64,000 nucleotides of DNA from Ricinus communis (GCF_019578655.1 NC_063261.1:12762216-12826215), one strand, 5' to 3'. Counted from the stretch's first letter, positions 20,661 to 32,889 are shown. A program made the numbers and translations. The notes: generated from the sequence alone by a model not told the origin.

Positions 20661-21584
20661 TTGAGCCACTGACAGGTTGAGAGGAGACCAGAGATCAAAG
20701 CCGCCGGCTGTTGAGAGGAATTGACAATCAACAGTAGCCACTAGCAATTAAAAGGAGTGAAAAAGAGCTTTTCAATTTTGGAGTGAGAGGAGCTCGATAA
20801 TTTTTAGAAGTAATTGATGAAAATGTTCAATTCTATGCATAAAAGAATAACTATTCTTTAATTCTTTTATGAAATAAGTATTTTATAAAAATAATAGAAT
20901 TGCTATTCTATCCTAAAAATGCGAACCAAATTAAGGAATAACTATTCATATGAAATAGCTATTCTATTCCTTGTCTATTCCATAAGCCAAACATGATCTA
21001 GAAAAATAAGAGGCTTCTTCATAGCAGTAGAAGTAGAGAAGTTTCCTGAACCGATGCCAATTACACATAAATTGAGAAGAGCGACAACAAGAACGATCCT
21101 TTCAATTAGAGGCTGATTATTGATAAAGAAAGAGAGACAGAAGAAAGAGGGTGATAATGAAAGAGAGAGTGAACACCAAGAAGAAAGCGAAGGCTAGCTT
21201 GGAGAGAGAGAGGCCAATTTTCACCTGGCAAAGACTAGAGAAAAATTGTAGCAAAAAGCGTCTCTCTTCTTGAGTTGCCTTACGACGCTTTTTTGTCCAA
21301 TGCATCAATAAATTTATTATTTAGCGACGTTATTTCATTTGTGTCACTAAGTAATTGATTGTGCCTACATCAACTGCATTATAAAAAGCGTTGGTAAATG
21401 TAATAATTTAAAGGTGCTTTAGTTATTTGCTTGATAAAAGGGCTATTTTAGCGTCGTTTTGTACTAGTTCGATAAATAAAATATTCTTAAGACATTTTGC
21501 ACTATTAGCGTCGATATATAAGCTCTTTTAACAACACTTGCTAATTAAATGTTGGTAAGGACATCTTTTTTTTTTTTTGTAGTG

Positions 21585-21868
21585 ATCGATAGGTAAGTTT
21601 GTACTATGAGTTTTTTTCCTACTGATGCTTGTGGTATTTCCTTAGAGAAAAGTATAAAAAAGTAGTTTATGGTTTGACATTTTTGCACTTAAGGAATTAT
21701 GTTTTTTCATATCTTATGATTTAATTTCTTATATTTTTACTACCTTATAAATTATTTTTTTTAGATTTCTATAATTTAATATTAGTATAATACTTATTTT
21801 TAATATTAAAATTACTTATTAAGTGGTTTAGCATACAACTAACTACATTGAGCTCATAGTAAATAATA

Positions 21869-21924
<56 letters not shown>

Positions 21925-22499
21925 GGAATAAAATAAAATAATTTTTAAAATAAAATTAAAATACTTTTAAGGTATCTTGATTATCGATTTGATGGTGAAT
22001 TACCTCCAAAGTAATTTTATTATTGAAAGTTAAAAATATTTTATTAAAATTTCATTATAAAATAATAATGATATTAAGTAGTAGGTATTAAAGTACAAAA
22101 AGAAAATATAAAGTACTTCTTTATCATGAAAAAATTACAGTCTTTTTAAGTATAAAGCATCTAATTATAAGATATATATTTTTAATTTTTTCTTTTTTTC
22201 TGTGATTTGACTTTTATCTAATTTAAACTCATTTATATATGTATAATTATTTTATAAATATTTGTGTATTATATTTTAAATTATATAATGTTCAGGAGAC
22301 AAATAGATTTTCTAGCCCCATTTTTTTAGCGGTCCTACTATTCATTATTTTTTGTATTTGTATCTAGACATTTTGCAATCAATGCTAAAGTCTGGTAAAT
22401 GTTATTAAATATGTCTATTTGTTTAATAATTTGAAATATAGACACTACATGCATGGTCATGTGTGAGATAATCATGGATATTAAAAATTTAATATTTAT
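21585..22499. other. AT-rich region with TA microsatellite
   Basis: No gene is visible. A pure TA run occupies 21872-21920. Confidence 0.6.
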
Positions 22500-23365
22500 T
22501 TAGGTTGAATATATTTATTGGTACTTCAACTTGTACGATAAAATATAACACTCCAAACTTTTGAAAAAATATTTCAACCACCTAAATTTGTATATTTAAT
22601 TATTTTTAAATCTTTCGATGTTGACGTGGAGGTGCTTTCTACTCAAAGCCGTTGATTAATTGATGCCAAATATTTTATCTGGTCCTTATAACTTTTATAA
22701 AATTACTCAGAAAATTATTTATATTTTATAAAATATCTTTTCAATCCTTTAGAAAACTTTTAAAAAATGATTTTTATTAAAATATTTTTGAAGCCTCCAA
22801 ATTTTTTTTAAAAATATATTTTCTTAATTAAGGTGAATAATGTATTTTATTAATAAAATTAAAATTCTTAAATCTTTTCTTTTTTGTGCTTGCAAATTTC
22901 AAAAACAATCGAGAAGGAAAATTTAAATGTTTTACTTATATTTTGATCAATATGATTATAACATATACCATTCAATTTTATAAATCTAACAAATGCACTT
23001 TTTAAAATTTTAGAGGGATTAAACAGATATTTTATAAAAATTAAAAATATTAAAAAATTTAGAAGATTTGAAAAAGATATCTATAAAAATTATAAAATAT
23101 TAAAAAAATGAGGAGTCAAAAGGATATTTTACAAAAATCATAAAATATAAAAAAGTTGTGGAAAATAGATATATTATAAAAATTATAAGGACCAAATAGA
23201 ATGTTTAGCATTGGTAAAGTTGACATATTTTGTACATGTGCATCCACACCTCAGAATGAAAGTGTTTAAAAGTAGTTAAATATCCAAATTCAGGTGTCTG
23301 AGAGGCTTTTTTGAAAGTTTAGGTGGATAATAGACTTTCCGTACAAATTGAGTGTTTATAAAGGG
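22500..23365. mobile_element. Non-autonomous element with long imperfect terminal inverted repeats
   Basis: The left 200 bases ('ggttgaatatatttattggt', 'tctggtccttataactttta') match the reverse complement of the right 200 bases ('aaaaattataaggaccaaat' to 'tttccgtacaaattgagtg') with clear but imperfect similarity. The inner parts are also roughly inverted ('ttataaaatatctttt' against 'agatattttataaaaa'). There is no coding sequence. Ends and target duplication could not be fixed. Confidence 0.5.
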
Positions 23366-23376
23366 TAAATTGTCTA

Positions 23377-23660
23377 GTTGGTACCAAAACTTTGGATCAT
23401 GTTACAAATTTCTATCAATTTAATTTTAATTAGTACCAAAACTTCACGAAAGTATATGAGTTTAAGGTAGCATTCAATTTTCTGCCCAACTGAAGCTGAT
23501 ATGGCAATTTGAGAAGGAATATTTCTTTAGATTCTCCACATCAGCTTTTGCCACATTATTAAAGAATGTTTAATAACTAATCAGGGTCCACTCCATTTCT
23601 TCTCTTAAATTAATTTCTAATTTCCCATATTGAACCCTAAAATTTCACCATAAGAAACCC
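23377..23660 (+). repeat. Left terminal inverted repeat of a Mutator-like element
   Basis: About 280 bases from 'gttggtaccaaaactttgg' to 'aaccctaaaatttcaccat' are the inverted counterpart of 39965-40272. Long inverted termini of this sort, together with a MULE transposase between them, fit a Mutator-like element. Confidence 0.75.
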
Positions 23661-23824
23661 TAGTCCAAAATTGACTCCATTCCATTTTATTGTTCCTTTT
23701 GTCTTACTTATTTGGACCTACATATTGCTTAACACTCAACTGTTATTATCTCTTATTTAGTAAGGAACTTGGAGATGATGAACCAAATGAGATGCTTCAT
23801 ACTGGAGATCAAGTCCTAAGAATG

Positions 23825-24270
23825 CAAATTTCTTATTGTGCATATAGGAACTGACCTCGCTTAAGAATCTTAAGGACAAAAAGGAATCCCGATCATAAAC
23901 TTTGGGGTTGCCCTTATATCAATGTAAGTTGACTGTTTATCACATTGAATGAAATGCTAGGAATAGAGCCGTGACATTTTCATGTATCATGATGAGTGGA
24001 TAAGTGAGAGGACTGTAATCATGTTGACAACATTGGTGTTGACAAAGTTGAAGAAACTGAATGCAAGTTTACAAAGATTTGAGGCTACCACTTTTGGTAG
24101 TGTTTGAAGGGATTAGACAAAGCAGCTTAAAAAAGAAATTAGTGTAATGAAAATTAAGCTGAAGACAACAATATAGGAGTTAGCAACATTTCAGGGCACT
24201 AGAAAATTTTACAAGATTGGATTTTATGTTTTAGTTGGTCTTTTATTTTGTAAGCTGTATTATGGTTAGG
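23825..24270 (+). pseudogene. GRF-type zinc finger / membrane protein ORF, decayed
   Basis: The plus strand at 23838-23932 reads SYCAYRN-stop-PRLRILRTKRNP, then DHKLWGCPYIN, resembling the plant GRF zinc finger (C...RLRTS.T..NPGR.FWGC). AAT|GTAAGT follows at 23932, a good splice donor. After a putative intron the text MYHDEWISERTVIMLTTLVL, then a lysine-rich stretch and a hydrophobic tail KIGFYVLVGLLFCKLYYG resemble the helical and membrane-anchored end of such proteins. At least two stops are present. It lies within the Mutator-like element and points toward the transposase gene, so it may be an accessory or captured ORF. Identification is by motif only. Confidence 0.5.
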
Positions 24271-24999
24271 GAGGTAGAATGGTTGCTTAGTTAAAACTTT
24301 TTATGTTTTGGGCATTGTTGCTAACTTCTTTGGAACAATACTAATGTAGCTCTTCAATGATAATGATGTATTTATTTTTTAATAAATGAAAGTAATTGTT
24401 ATATCTATTTATAATTTTTCTATATTGAATGGTTGTGAACGACACAGTTGTTAGGATTAATAAGACTTTGTTATGTTTAATACAAAGAAAATGGTAATAG
24501 TAATACAATAAATCAAGACAAGTGATTCATTAGAAAACTAGGAGAAAAAGTAATGGCAGAACCTTTCTTTTTCAAAATAAAGAGTAGACATTGAAGAGAA
24601 TCTAGTGGCAAAAAGAAAATCTATCCTAAAGGACCACAAAAGCATCTTTGGTCTAAAAGCAACAAAATAGATTACACCAACAACCATTTAAAATAGATTT
24701 TAAGAGTATTATTTACATAAATTATGGTCCCTACACTAAAATAATGATAAGACTAAACTATGACTTCTTTTTGTTTCCAAGACCTGTAGGTATCCAAGGC
24801 TTCTTGTTGTTTGAAGTTGTAGTCTTAAATTTTTCTTTTCGCTTCTCCATATGAGTTGTTGTCCCAACCTTATCTTTCTCCTTCACCAAATTCTTATTCT
24901 TTAAAGATGTTGGTACTTATTCAGTTACTGGAGCAGACTTAGTTGCATAGGCTTTCTTTGGTTTTATGGAAAGGGTTGCATAAGCTTTTTCCTCCTGGG
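24271..24999. other. Interval between GRF-like ORF and MULE transposase
   Basis: AT-rich with no convincing gene. 24760-24990 in the minus direction is probably the 3' end of the transposase transcript (KP-rich text). Confidence 0.45.
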
Positions 25000-25990
25000 C
25001 TATTTTAATATATTTCTGCCATTGCCACAGTATCTTTTATTATGGCCTTTAGCCGCATAAATAGTGCAAGTCATCATTAACCCCTTTTTTGTTTGCTTTG
25101 CCTTTCTTAAGTAGAGTTGCCATATCATCCTCTTCCAATATCCTCTTTGAATAGGTTTGCCTTTCTTTTGTGGTTGAACTAGAGCACAAGGTAGCATATA
25201 TGGTATTGTAGCTCTTAGATAACAGTCATAACTTGTGATAGGATTTAACAAGTGGGTATATGTCTTTATACATGTATCTACCCTGTAATAATCATCTACA
25301 TAATTCTCAAGATTATCATTATTGTACCAGATTGTATACATTGCATGGAAATATGGTATGCTAGTTAAATCAAACCTCATATAAGTGCAAGTCCTCTCCT
25401 TAATGCCAACCACAAATTGCCCCCATGACCAACCACTTAATACCTATCCCCACCTAACCACTCAATTTTGAACATCCAACAAAACTCTTTAGACTTTTTT
25501 TAGCTTAGATATAATCTTAAGACAATGAAGACTTGCATATCTTTTCATGGCATCTCTTATGAATCCTTTTCATTAACTTTGTACTAATAATTTCATTCAT
25601 TGTTATAACCTCCTTTGTCCTAGACTCGAGGATAAAACTGTTGAAACATTCACCTAAGTTATTTAACATGTCACATTTATGGGTTATCCTAAAATGTGAC
25701 CTAGACCTAGTGGTGGGGGGTAATATTGTTCACATAGTTATAGCCTCCTTTTGAAATATTTGTTAATTTATCTATTATTTTCTAATATATACATAACTAG
25801 CTCTAATAGCTTCCCAAACTAACTCTTTTAGGTTTAATATATTAAATTTTTTCTTAAAATTATTATGGACATGTATAATATAAAACCTATGTTTTGTATT
25901 GGGAAACAACTCTTCAATTTTAGGAATTAAACCCTAATTAAGGTTAAAGAAATAAAACAACTATTAAAGAACAAGTCAGATAAATCAAAG
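25000..25990 (-). pseudogene. Mutator-like (MuDR family) transposase, C-terminal part
   Basis: The minus strand encodes the C-terminal half of a plant MULE transposase. Reading down: CHILRITHKCDMLNNLGECF, then FNSFILESRTKEVITMNEII (25560-25690), and after stops the SWIM zinc-finger region, CTYMRFDLTSIPYFHAMYTI, NYVDDYYRVDTCIKTYTHLL and a basic tail ending MTCTIYAAKGHNKRYC. SWIM proteins read CxC...CxH; here the Cys pattern is eroded (TCTYM, IPYFH where IPCxH is usual). Upstream text near 25800 fits the end of the catalytic domain; the DDE core is not recognisable. Frameshifts and stops are numerous. It lies inside terminal inverted repeats at 23377-23660 and 39965-40272. Confidence 0.8.
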
Positions 25991-26159
25991 TCCACATAAA
26001 TGAATAAGTTTTAAAATAAAGAATAGAAGCTTGTACCTCCCGGCTGTCACTCATAAATACCCAATGGTGACTATTGTTGATTTCCAAAATCTTCTGCAAG
26101 TAATTCCAGGAACAATTTCTAATTTTTCTTGTTTTTCTTTTGCATAACTACCCATGCAA

Positions 26160-26380
26160 CTGTAAGAGCTTGAATTAGCGAGCGAACCGTACCCACCAAC
26201 TGAGCCATATAGGTTAACAAACCGTCCTTTTTATATCGTGGCAACGTAGACCTAAGTGGTATCATCCCCGAAGCCCCGAATGGATTGGATCCTTTCTGCC
26301 AACGAAATGAACGCGGAGCCCGTTCCGAATGCTTTTCTGATCTGGAAGTTCTCGCGAAAGTAGAGTATCAAAACTGTCTT
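26160..26380. other. GC-balanced island of unknown origin
   Basis: A 220-base stretch contrasts with its AT-rich surroundings. On the minus strand an open text reads YFRENFQIRKAFGTGSAFIS, then LAERIQSIRGFGDDTT before a stop. I do not recognise it. Base composition resembles plant mitochondrial DNA, but I cannot confirm that. Confidence 0.3.
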
Positions 26381-26381
26381 G

Positions 26382-26890
26382 TCATAGAGTACTTAGCAAT
26401 GACTTTGTTGAAGATACTAAATCCGTTGCATTTAAAATATCAATAGATTTGCATTGCAAAGCTTGACAAAGCACATATATAATGTCCATAACTTTATGTA
26501 TAAGATGCAATATGAACATAAAATTGAAAGATTTCATCACAATTAAAGAACCATTAGCTTTCCCATGAATAGTGTTGGAAAATCCTTCATCGACCATGCT
26601 TTAAAGAACATTAACCGTAGCTCCATACATATCGGTTATACTGCATATTGAGGCAAAATGTGAGCTCTAATGACTACTTCCAGCTCAATGCAAAGTACAC
26701 ATCTGATTAGCACATTTTCTAATCCTATGTTTACCCATAGCTACCATAAGTGCAACATCAATAGCTTGAGAAAATCATAGCTCAGCGTGCCATTTACGAG
26801 AAACACTAATAAGGTTGACAATGCATGTCAACTTTGAAAAGAATTGCTATAATAAAGCAATGACAACTAATGCAAGTTATAATTGATGAG
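26382..26890 (-). pseudogene. hAT-like (TTF zinc finger) transposase-derived gene, C-terminal fragment
   Basis: The minus strand reads FNFMFILHLIHKVMDIIYVL, then CQALQCKSIDILNATDLVSS and TKSLLSTL, resembling the central/C-terminal part of plant TTF-type zinc-finger proteins with a hAT dimerisation region (FEFVFILHLMK...LCQALQ.KSQDI.NAM.LVSSTK). Before it are degraded stretches to about 26890, where a solo LTR begins. The corresponding N-terminal part is at 36390-36700 on the same strand, so both fragments may come from one gene split by insertions. Confidence 0.6.
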
Positions 26891-28872
26891 CAAAATTGTA
26901 ATACCCGAAATTTTCTTTTTAATAATAATAATAATAATAGTATTAGTAATAACTAATAACGAGTTTTTTAGTTAATTTAACTTAAATTTTATTTAATTGA
27001 ATTGAGATGATTTAAAATAGAATTTCAACACTAGATAAAAATAAATGGATTTATTTGACTATATCTAATTAGTTTGATTTTCAAAAATTAATTAAGTAAT
27101 TTTTTTAGGGGATAAATTATGTTTTTATATATATATATATATATAGGTCACACTCAAATTTTTCTCAATATGAGCATATGAATTAAATATTATATTTGAA
27201 AGTTATAAAAGAAATAGTAGATAATATTTTATAAAAGAATTTATTGGGGAATGACAAATTTTATTTAATAGATGGTATTGGACTAAATTGAAAAGATAGT
27301 TAACCAATTGATTATTTAAGTTAATTAAGTGTAAGGATTAATTTGGTAATTAATTATGAGATAGGGGCTAAGAGTATAATTTCTTTAATATGTGATTTAA
27401 ATGAGAATTTTCATGGTTGGTATTTTTATAATTTCACCATTAAAAGCAAGGGTAACTAAGTAACTCTCTATTTTTAATAATTGTAATTTGGCCCAATTAA
27501 GTAGTTGGGGGCTTAATTGAAATGCTACAAAAAAGTTGGAAGGTTAAACAAAAATTTTATAAGGGGAAATTGTTAGTAATTGAAAAGAATGAGGGACTAA
27601 ATGATTGAGCAAAAGACGAGGGACCAAATGACGATAAGAAAAAGAAAGAAAAGAGGAGACCGGGGAAGAAGAAAAGGGGGAAGGAGAAGCTTCGTCGGCT
27701 TCAATGGCAGATAGCGAAGGAGGCCCGTCCGAGCGTGGTGGCAATGGCTGGAGGCAGAGGAGGCACCGGCGAGTGCAGTGGTAGTAGCGGCAGCAGCTGC
27801 GGGCGGCGAGGAGCGCCGAAAAAGGCAAAGAAGGCAACCGCTCTTTGATGCCATTCCTGGCATTTTCGGCGTCCCATGACGGTGGTTTTGGTCTTAAAAT
27901 GACCGGTGACTTGAGAGCTTTCAAATGGGGGTAGCAACATCGGCAATGGTGATCGGAGGAGAGAATTCCGACGAAGTGGAGGTAGTTTGGGTTTTTTGCT
28001 TTTTCGGCCGGTGCCATTAAGCTTCCGACAATTGGAGGACATATTTGGACTTTCCTCAGCTCAATCTTTCCAATGATACTAGTTTTGCGGTAATTGGACT
28101 CCGTTTGAAAATCGACGGCCGAGATCATCTGTGAATTTCTCTGGATGATCAGGGGCTGGATCGAAGGATCGGGTGCTGGAATCATCTTTTGCGCATTGTC
28201 TCGAGTCCGTAGGCATGCTCGGATCATTGATAAGACTCCGGCGATTGGAGGCGAGTCGGCTGCTTGATCAAGCGTCTCGATAATTCTTTAGCCTGTGAGT
28301 TTTTAGAGTTTGTTAATTAAAAATTTATTTGATTAATTATTTTATTGTTTTGTGGTGGACGTGATGGAGTTGAGTTAGTTTAATACCAAAAAATTATGTG
28401 CGGGTTGGCTGTCGAAATAAATAAATATTATGTTGGACCGTCTGCCAATAATTGTGATCTGTGATATGTTGCGGAGTCAAGGAAAATAATGTAGTTTTGG
28501 TGGCCCAACTCCCATTAATTAATTATTGAGAATTAGAACTGTTTCTAGCAAGTCTTGGACCCGTTATACAGGGTAAACGTCCGTATTTAGGGGAGGTTCT
28601 GCCGAATTTTCGGTAGAAATTATCCGAGTCGAAATTCTTAGATAGTCAGTTCTAAGAGTCTAGGCCTAGGATTATTTGTTAAATATTTTACTTTTATTAA
28701 TTGAATTATTTTCGTGAATAAATAATCCTCAGTTCAACTCGCTCCACCCGAGGCTTAGGAGCAGAGCAAGGAGGTCGTCAGAACTATGAGTTAAAGTCAT
28801 ATATCTGCTATACATGTGTCATTCTAAAATTTTACATAGCAATTCTAATTAAATTATTTATTTAATTACTAT

Positions 28873-28876
28873 CATA

Positions 28877-28915
<39 letters not shown>
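28873..28915. repeat. (TA)n microsatellite in solo LTR
   Basis: TA run interrupted once near its start; absent from the matching place of the other LTR copy. Confidence 0.85.
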
Positions 28916-28917
<2 letters not shown>

Positions 28918-29049
28918 TTTCTACATCATTGATATTATTTTTGCATGTTGACTCGGGATGAGGCGGCAGTAGAACTTGCCACCTAATGGGTTGCATCAAG
29001 ACTGCCTGCCCACCGGTATGAATCTGAGATAAGTAGTAAAAGAATAAAT

Positions 29050-29230
29050 TTAGGACTTGTCCTGGTCGAGTTTAACTCTTTGGGCTGTGTTTTGCCAGAG
29101 TAAAGGTCTCTCGTCGAGCGTTGCTCTCTGGGCGCCTGTTTTATTGGAAATAAAGTGATCAAACTAGATTTAAGGACCCTAGTTGAGCTGCGCTCTCTGG
29201 GAGCCAGTCTTGTTGGAGTGAGAGAGCCAA
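29050..29230 (+). repeat. Tandem repeat inside solo LTR, about three units
   Basis: Same core as at 1500-1800 ('tcgagc...ctctctgggcgcc'), with one unit fewer. Confidence 0.7.
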
Positions 29231-29868
29231 AAGGTTAAGGCTGTTAGTGTTGGGATTAGGGTTCTGCTGAGGTACTCGTCCTGTAGCATGTAAAATTTAT
29301 TTGATAGAAGCATGGCATGACACGTGTTTTTGCATGACTTAATATTTTATTTTAACTAAACAAATGTTTTATTGAAGTGTTTGTATTCGTATTTGGATAT
29401 ATGATTTTAACTCACTCTCGAGATTGATAGTCCCAAATTTAACTGCTTCTTTTAGGTGTTTGTTAGTTTCCTGTAGTTCTTTTCCTCTAGCAGCCCGACT
29501 CTTTCATCTTCAGTTCTAATGTAACTGATTTTATTGGTATGTTTGACTTTTAAGATTCGAGATTCTCTATTATAGAAATCTCAGACTTATCATTTTGTAA
29601 TTGCATGTGAATTCGGGTTTTGCCTAATTATACTAGCAGATCGAATTAATTATGTAGTATCTGATGGTTAAATGTTAGTTATGGAATAGTGCTAATGGAC
29701 AAAATTTGGATTATACCTTAATTGAGTTAGTGAATTGTCAGGCTTACTACGGAATTTGATGACCTTAAGCCTACCCATTTCCTAGTGCCGGTCACGGGCC
29801 CACAGATCGGGTCATGACAAAAATAATGAACATAATATGTGTATGGACAATCTCTTAGAAACAAAGCT

Positions 29869-30537
29869 TGTAAACCTTCTATGGAAGAGAAGATTATACG
29901 CCAAGATCAATACTTATAAGGTTTGCCAAAAATTATTTGCGGAACTATCACCGTTATTTATAAAGAAATAAGATCAATAGCTATAATGAGATGAACTTAA
30001 TTAATCTTAGAAACTAATAAGTTAATAGAATTAAATTAAGGTAGAAGTGAAATCAAAACCTAAACAATAAGCTTTAATCTCAAGAACACTCAAAGAAACT
30101 ATTTAAGCAAAAATAAGATTTTCTATTCAATCAAAAATACATGCTTTTGCCGAATTACATAGCTCTATTTATAGAGTTTAAAACAAAATAATCCTAATCC
30201 TAGAATGACTAGGATATGCGGCTAAGACTCCTAACAAAACTTGAAGTAAAAGAAAAGAAAACTCCTATTTTGACTTGGACTTGTTAAAAGAAAACTAATA
30301 TTTTGACTTGGATTTTGACTTTGAATATTCAACCTTGGACTTGGGCTTTACGTTCGGGCTTGAATTCAATATAAATCAGATCTGATCTTCATGTCTTCAC
30401 GTTGGGCTTTAATTCATGAATGAAATACAATTAATAAAAGTTGAATCTTGGCAGGACTCCTAATTGGATTAGGATTCCTAGTGGAAATAAGATTCTTTGT
30501 TGAAATAGGATTCCTTATGCTACATGGATTCTCATCA
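29869..30537 (-). mobile_element. LTR A of tandem retroelement array
   Basis: The 669-base LTR reads on the plus strand from TGTAAACCTTC to TTCTCATCA and is followed by a polypyrimidine run (30538-30552), which is the polypurine tract on the minus strand. It is therefore the 3' LTR in minus orientation. It matches LTR B (31983-32881) and LTR C (34310-35048). Confidence 0.85.
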
Positions 30538-30559
30538 TTCCTCCTTTTTTTGAAAAGAT

Positions 30560-31194
30560 TCATCCTCGAATCTTGCTCGAATATTGTGAAAGAAGCAAAC
30601 ATATAATCTCAAAGAACAATACTAACTCATTATCAACCTGCAGATCTTTCACAAAAGTTGTTAGAGGAACTTTAGAACAAATAATACTTTCAATGCCAAT
30701 AAAATCAACATGTTCAATTGGCTCAATGGCATTAAGTAAACCATTTTCATCCTTCACCAGATCAACTTTTGCTTCATCTTCAATAATGATCTCTTCATTT
30801 TGGATTTCGCTCAAAAGTTTATCTTTTCACCATCTTCATTCATTATGCATTTTGTATCTTCATTGACTTCAATAGAGCAATTTACCTTTTCTATATCATC
30901 AATATTAGTTTCCAAAGATGGCTTAGACTCAGCTTTATCTTCAAGATGCTCCTATCCCTTTAAATCTTCAAAACTATTTTTAAGGCTACTCCTTAAAGAT
31001 TTTATATCCTTTGAAAGTTCATCAATGAAATCTTGACGTGATCGTCTTTCTATCTTCTTTGGCTTAGGTTTAGGATTATAAAAATTTTGCAAACACTTTT
31101 CATAATAATCATCATTCTTTCGTCCTCACAATCTATCATAAGATTGATAAAGAAGATCTCGACGTCCTCTAGCAAACTCCTCATGACAAAACAT
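30560..31194 (-). pseudogene. Internal ORF of retroelement, first copy, function unknown
   Basis: From the start codon at 31192-31194 the minus strand reads MFCHEEFARGRRDLLYQSYD, then RKNDDYYEKCLQNFYNPKPK and KKIERRSRQDFIDELSKDIK, and an acidic tail with EIQNEEIIIEDEAKVDLVKD and VDFIGIESIICSKVPLTTFV. There are stops after the YDRL text and after FEDLKG. I recognise no capsid, protease or polymerase motif; it may be a remnant of gag or of an unrelated ORF carried by a non-autonomous element. The same ORF recurs at 32890-33535. Confidence 0.55.
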
Positions 31195-31965
31195 ATCTTA
31201 CACACAATCACACTTGTTTAACACTCAAAGTAAAGACATTTACTCTCGTGTTTCACTCAATTAGGCTTTTACCCTATAATGAGCTCACCATTTGCCTTGT
31301 ACCACTCAATCTCTATTTTTTGGCACTTATAGAGGCTAAAATAATCACATACCTAATAACCAAAGTTGTAATAACTCAATAACCAACGAATCAGATTTAG
31401 AACATACAAGATCACAAACTAAGTAAACGAAACTAGACTTAATGACCAAGATTAACTCTAAACACAATAAAAACACATAAGAATAAGATGAATTAATGAC
31501 GAACTAATTTTGATAAATAAATTAAATGAAAAGGACATATTTGATTTACGTAGAATAAAGAATGTATTTAACAATTAAGAAACAAAAGGAATGAATGAAT
31601 TGGACTCTAAGAATAGCAAAGAAGACGAATTGAATAAAACAAAAATACTCTAGACAAGAAAATGAATCACAAAGAAGAAGAAACTAATGGATTGATATTT
31701 TTTTTTTTTTGTAACAAAACAAGAACAAAACACATAGAGCTTAATTTGATTGAAACGTCTCGAAGACTTTGATCAAGCAAATTAAAGGAAACAAAATAAC
31801 AAAATAAAGATATCACAAATCAATTTATCTAGAGCGTCTTGAAGACTTTAACTAAACAAATTGACGAAGAGAATAAGATGAAGAGAAATCTAAAAACAAA
31901 AGAGTATGTGAGTAGAAGAACAACGAAGATAACAAATAAGATACGTAACCAAACTTTGTAAGCTA

Positions 31966-31977
31966 GCTCTGATACCA
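31966..31977 (-). promoter_or_regulatory. Primer binding site next to LTR B
   Basis: Minus-strand TGGTATCAGAGC, the initiator tRNA-Met complement used by many plant retroelements, five bases inside LTR B. Confidence 0.85.
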
Positions 31978-31982
31978 AATGA

Positions 31983-32881
31983 TGTAAACCTTCTATAGAA
32001 GAGAAGATTACACGCCAAGATCAATACTTATAAGGTTTGCCAAAAGTTATTTGCAGAACTATCACCCTTATTTATAAAGAAATAAGATCAATAGTTATAA
32101 TGAGATGAACTTAATTAATTTTAGAAACTAATAAGTTAATAGAATTAAATTAAGGTAGAAGTGAAATCAAAACCTAAACAATAAGCTTTAATCTCAAGAA
32201 CACTCAAAGAAACTCTTTAAGCAAAAACAAAATCAAAGATATATGCTTTTACCGAATTACATAGCTCTATTTATAGAGTTTAAAACAAAATAATCCTAAT
32301 CCTAGAATGACTAGGATATGCGGCCAAGACTCCTAACAAAACTTGAAGTAAAAGAAAAGAAAACTCCTACTTTGACTTGGACTTGTTAAAAGAAAACTCA
32401 TATTTTGACTGAATATTCAACCTTGGACTTGGGTTTTACATTTGGGGTTGAATTCAACATAAATCAGATCTGATCTTCATGTCTTCACGCTGGACTTTAA
32501 TCTATGAATGAAATATAATTAATCAAAGTTGAATTTTGTTCAGACTCCTAATTGGATTGGGATTCCTAGTGGAAATAGGATTCTTTGTTGAAGTAGGATT
32601 CATTGTGCTACATGGGTTCTTATCATTAACTCCTTAAAGAAAGGGAATAAGATATGGTCAAGATTTCTAAATAAACAAGGAAACAAATAACTCCTAAATA
32701 GATGTCATCAGGACTCCTTGCTGGATTAGGATCTTTAATAGAATTAGGATTCTTTATTGAAGTAGGATTCCTTGTGCTACATGGGTTCTCATCTTTAGGA
32801 CTCCTTGCTGGATTAGGATCTTTAGTGGAATTATGATTCTTTTTTGAAGTAGGATTCCTTGTGCTACATGGGTTCTCATCA
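31983..32881 (-). mobile_element. LTR B of tandem retroelement array
   Basis: 899 bases from TGTAAACC to TTCTCATCA. It is longer than LTRs A and C because a segment of about 85-105 bases ('aggactccttgctggattag' to 'tacatgggttctcat') is present twice near its end (about 32707-32881). A polypyrimidine run follows at 32882-32894. It has a primer binding site on one side and a polypurine tract on the other, so it serves both neighbouring internal regions. Confidence 0.85.
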
Positions 32882-32889
32882 TTCCCCCT

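Larger units (their letters stand above)
20271..21584. mobile_element. Possible CACTA-like element with nested MITE
   Basis: The right end reads TTTTTTTGTAGTG (to 21584), the inverse of the CACTACAAAAAAA terminus of CACTA transposons. Near it, 'gcgtcg' and 'agcgacg' motifs recur between 21250 and 21530, like subterminal repeats. The left end is weaker (ATACTACTAG at 20271). ATC precedes the left end and follows the right end, as a 3-bp duplication would. No transposase is seen. The boundary on the left is tentative. Confidence 0.4.
26897..29819 (+). mobile_element. Solo LTR, 2.9 kb, with 5-bp target duplication
   Basis: The element starts TGTAATACCCG and ends GTCATGACA, with TG...CA termini. 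AAAAT lies immediately before (26892-26896) and after (29820-29824), a perfect 5-bp target duplication. No primer binding site, polypurine tract or coding domain adjoins it, so it is a solo LTR left by recombination. It shares its last 2.35 kb with 1-2415. The interior at 27600-28260 is GC-rich and holds open frames on the minus strand (up to 227 codons); the equivalent part of the other copy has no matching long frame, so I do not call a gene. The long LTR with these termini suggests a Ty3/gypsy lineage, but there is no protein to prove it. Confidence 0.9.

Noticed and set aside
27544..28227. 227-codon open frame on the minus strand in the solo LTR
   Set aside because: Low-complexity, not conserved in the other LTR copy at 200-860; GC-rich sequence gives long frames by chance.
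30573..31036. Plus-strand Ser-rich frames in the retroelement internal region (also 32917-33381)
   Set aside because: They are reverse readings of the acidic minus-strand ORF, which has better protein-like composition and matches element orientation.
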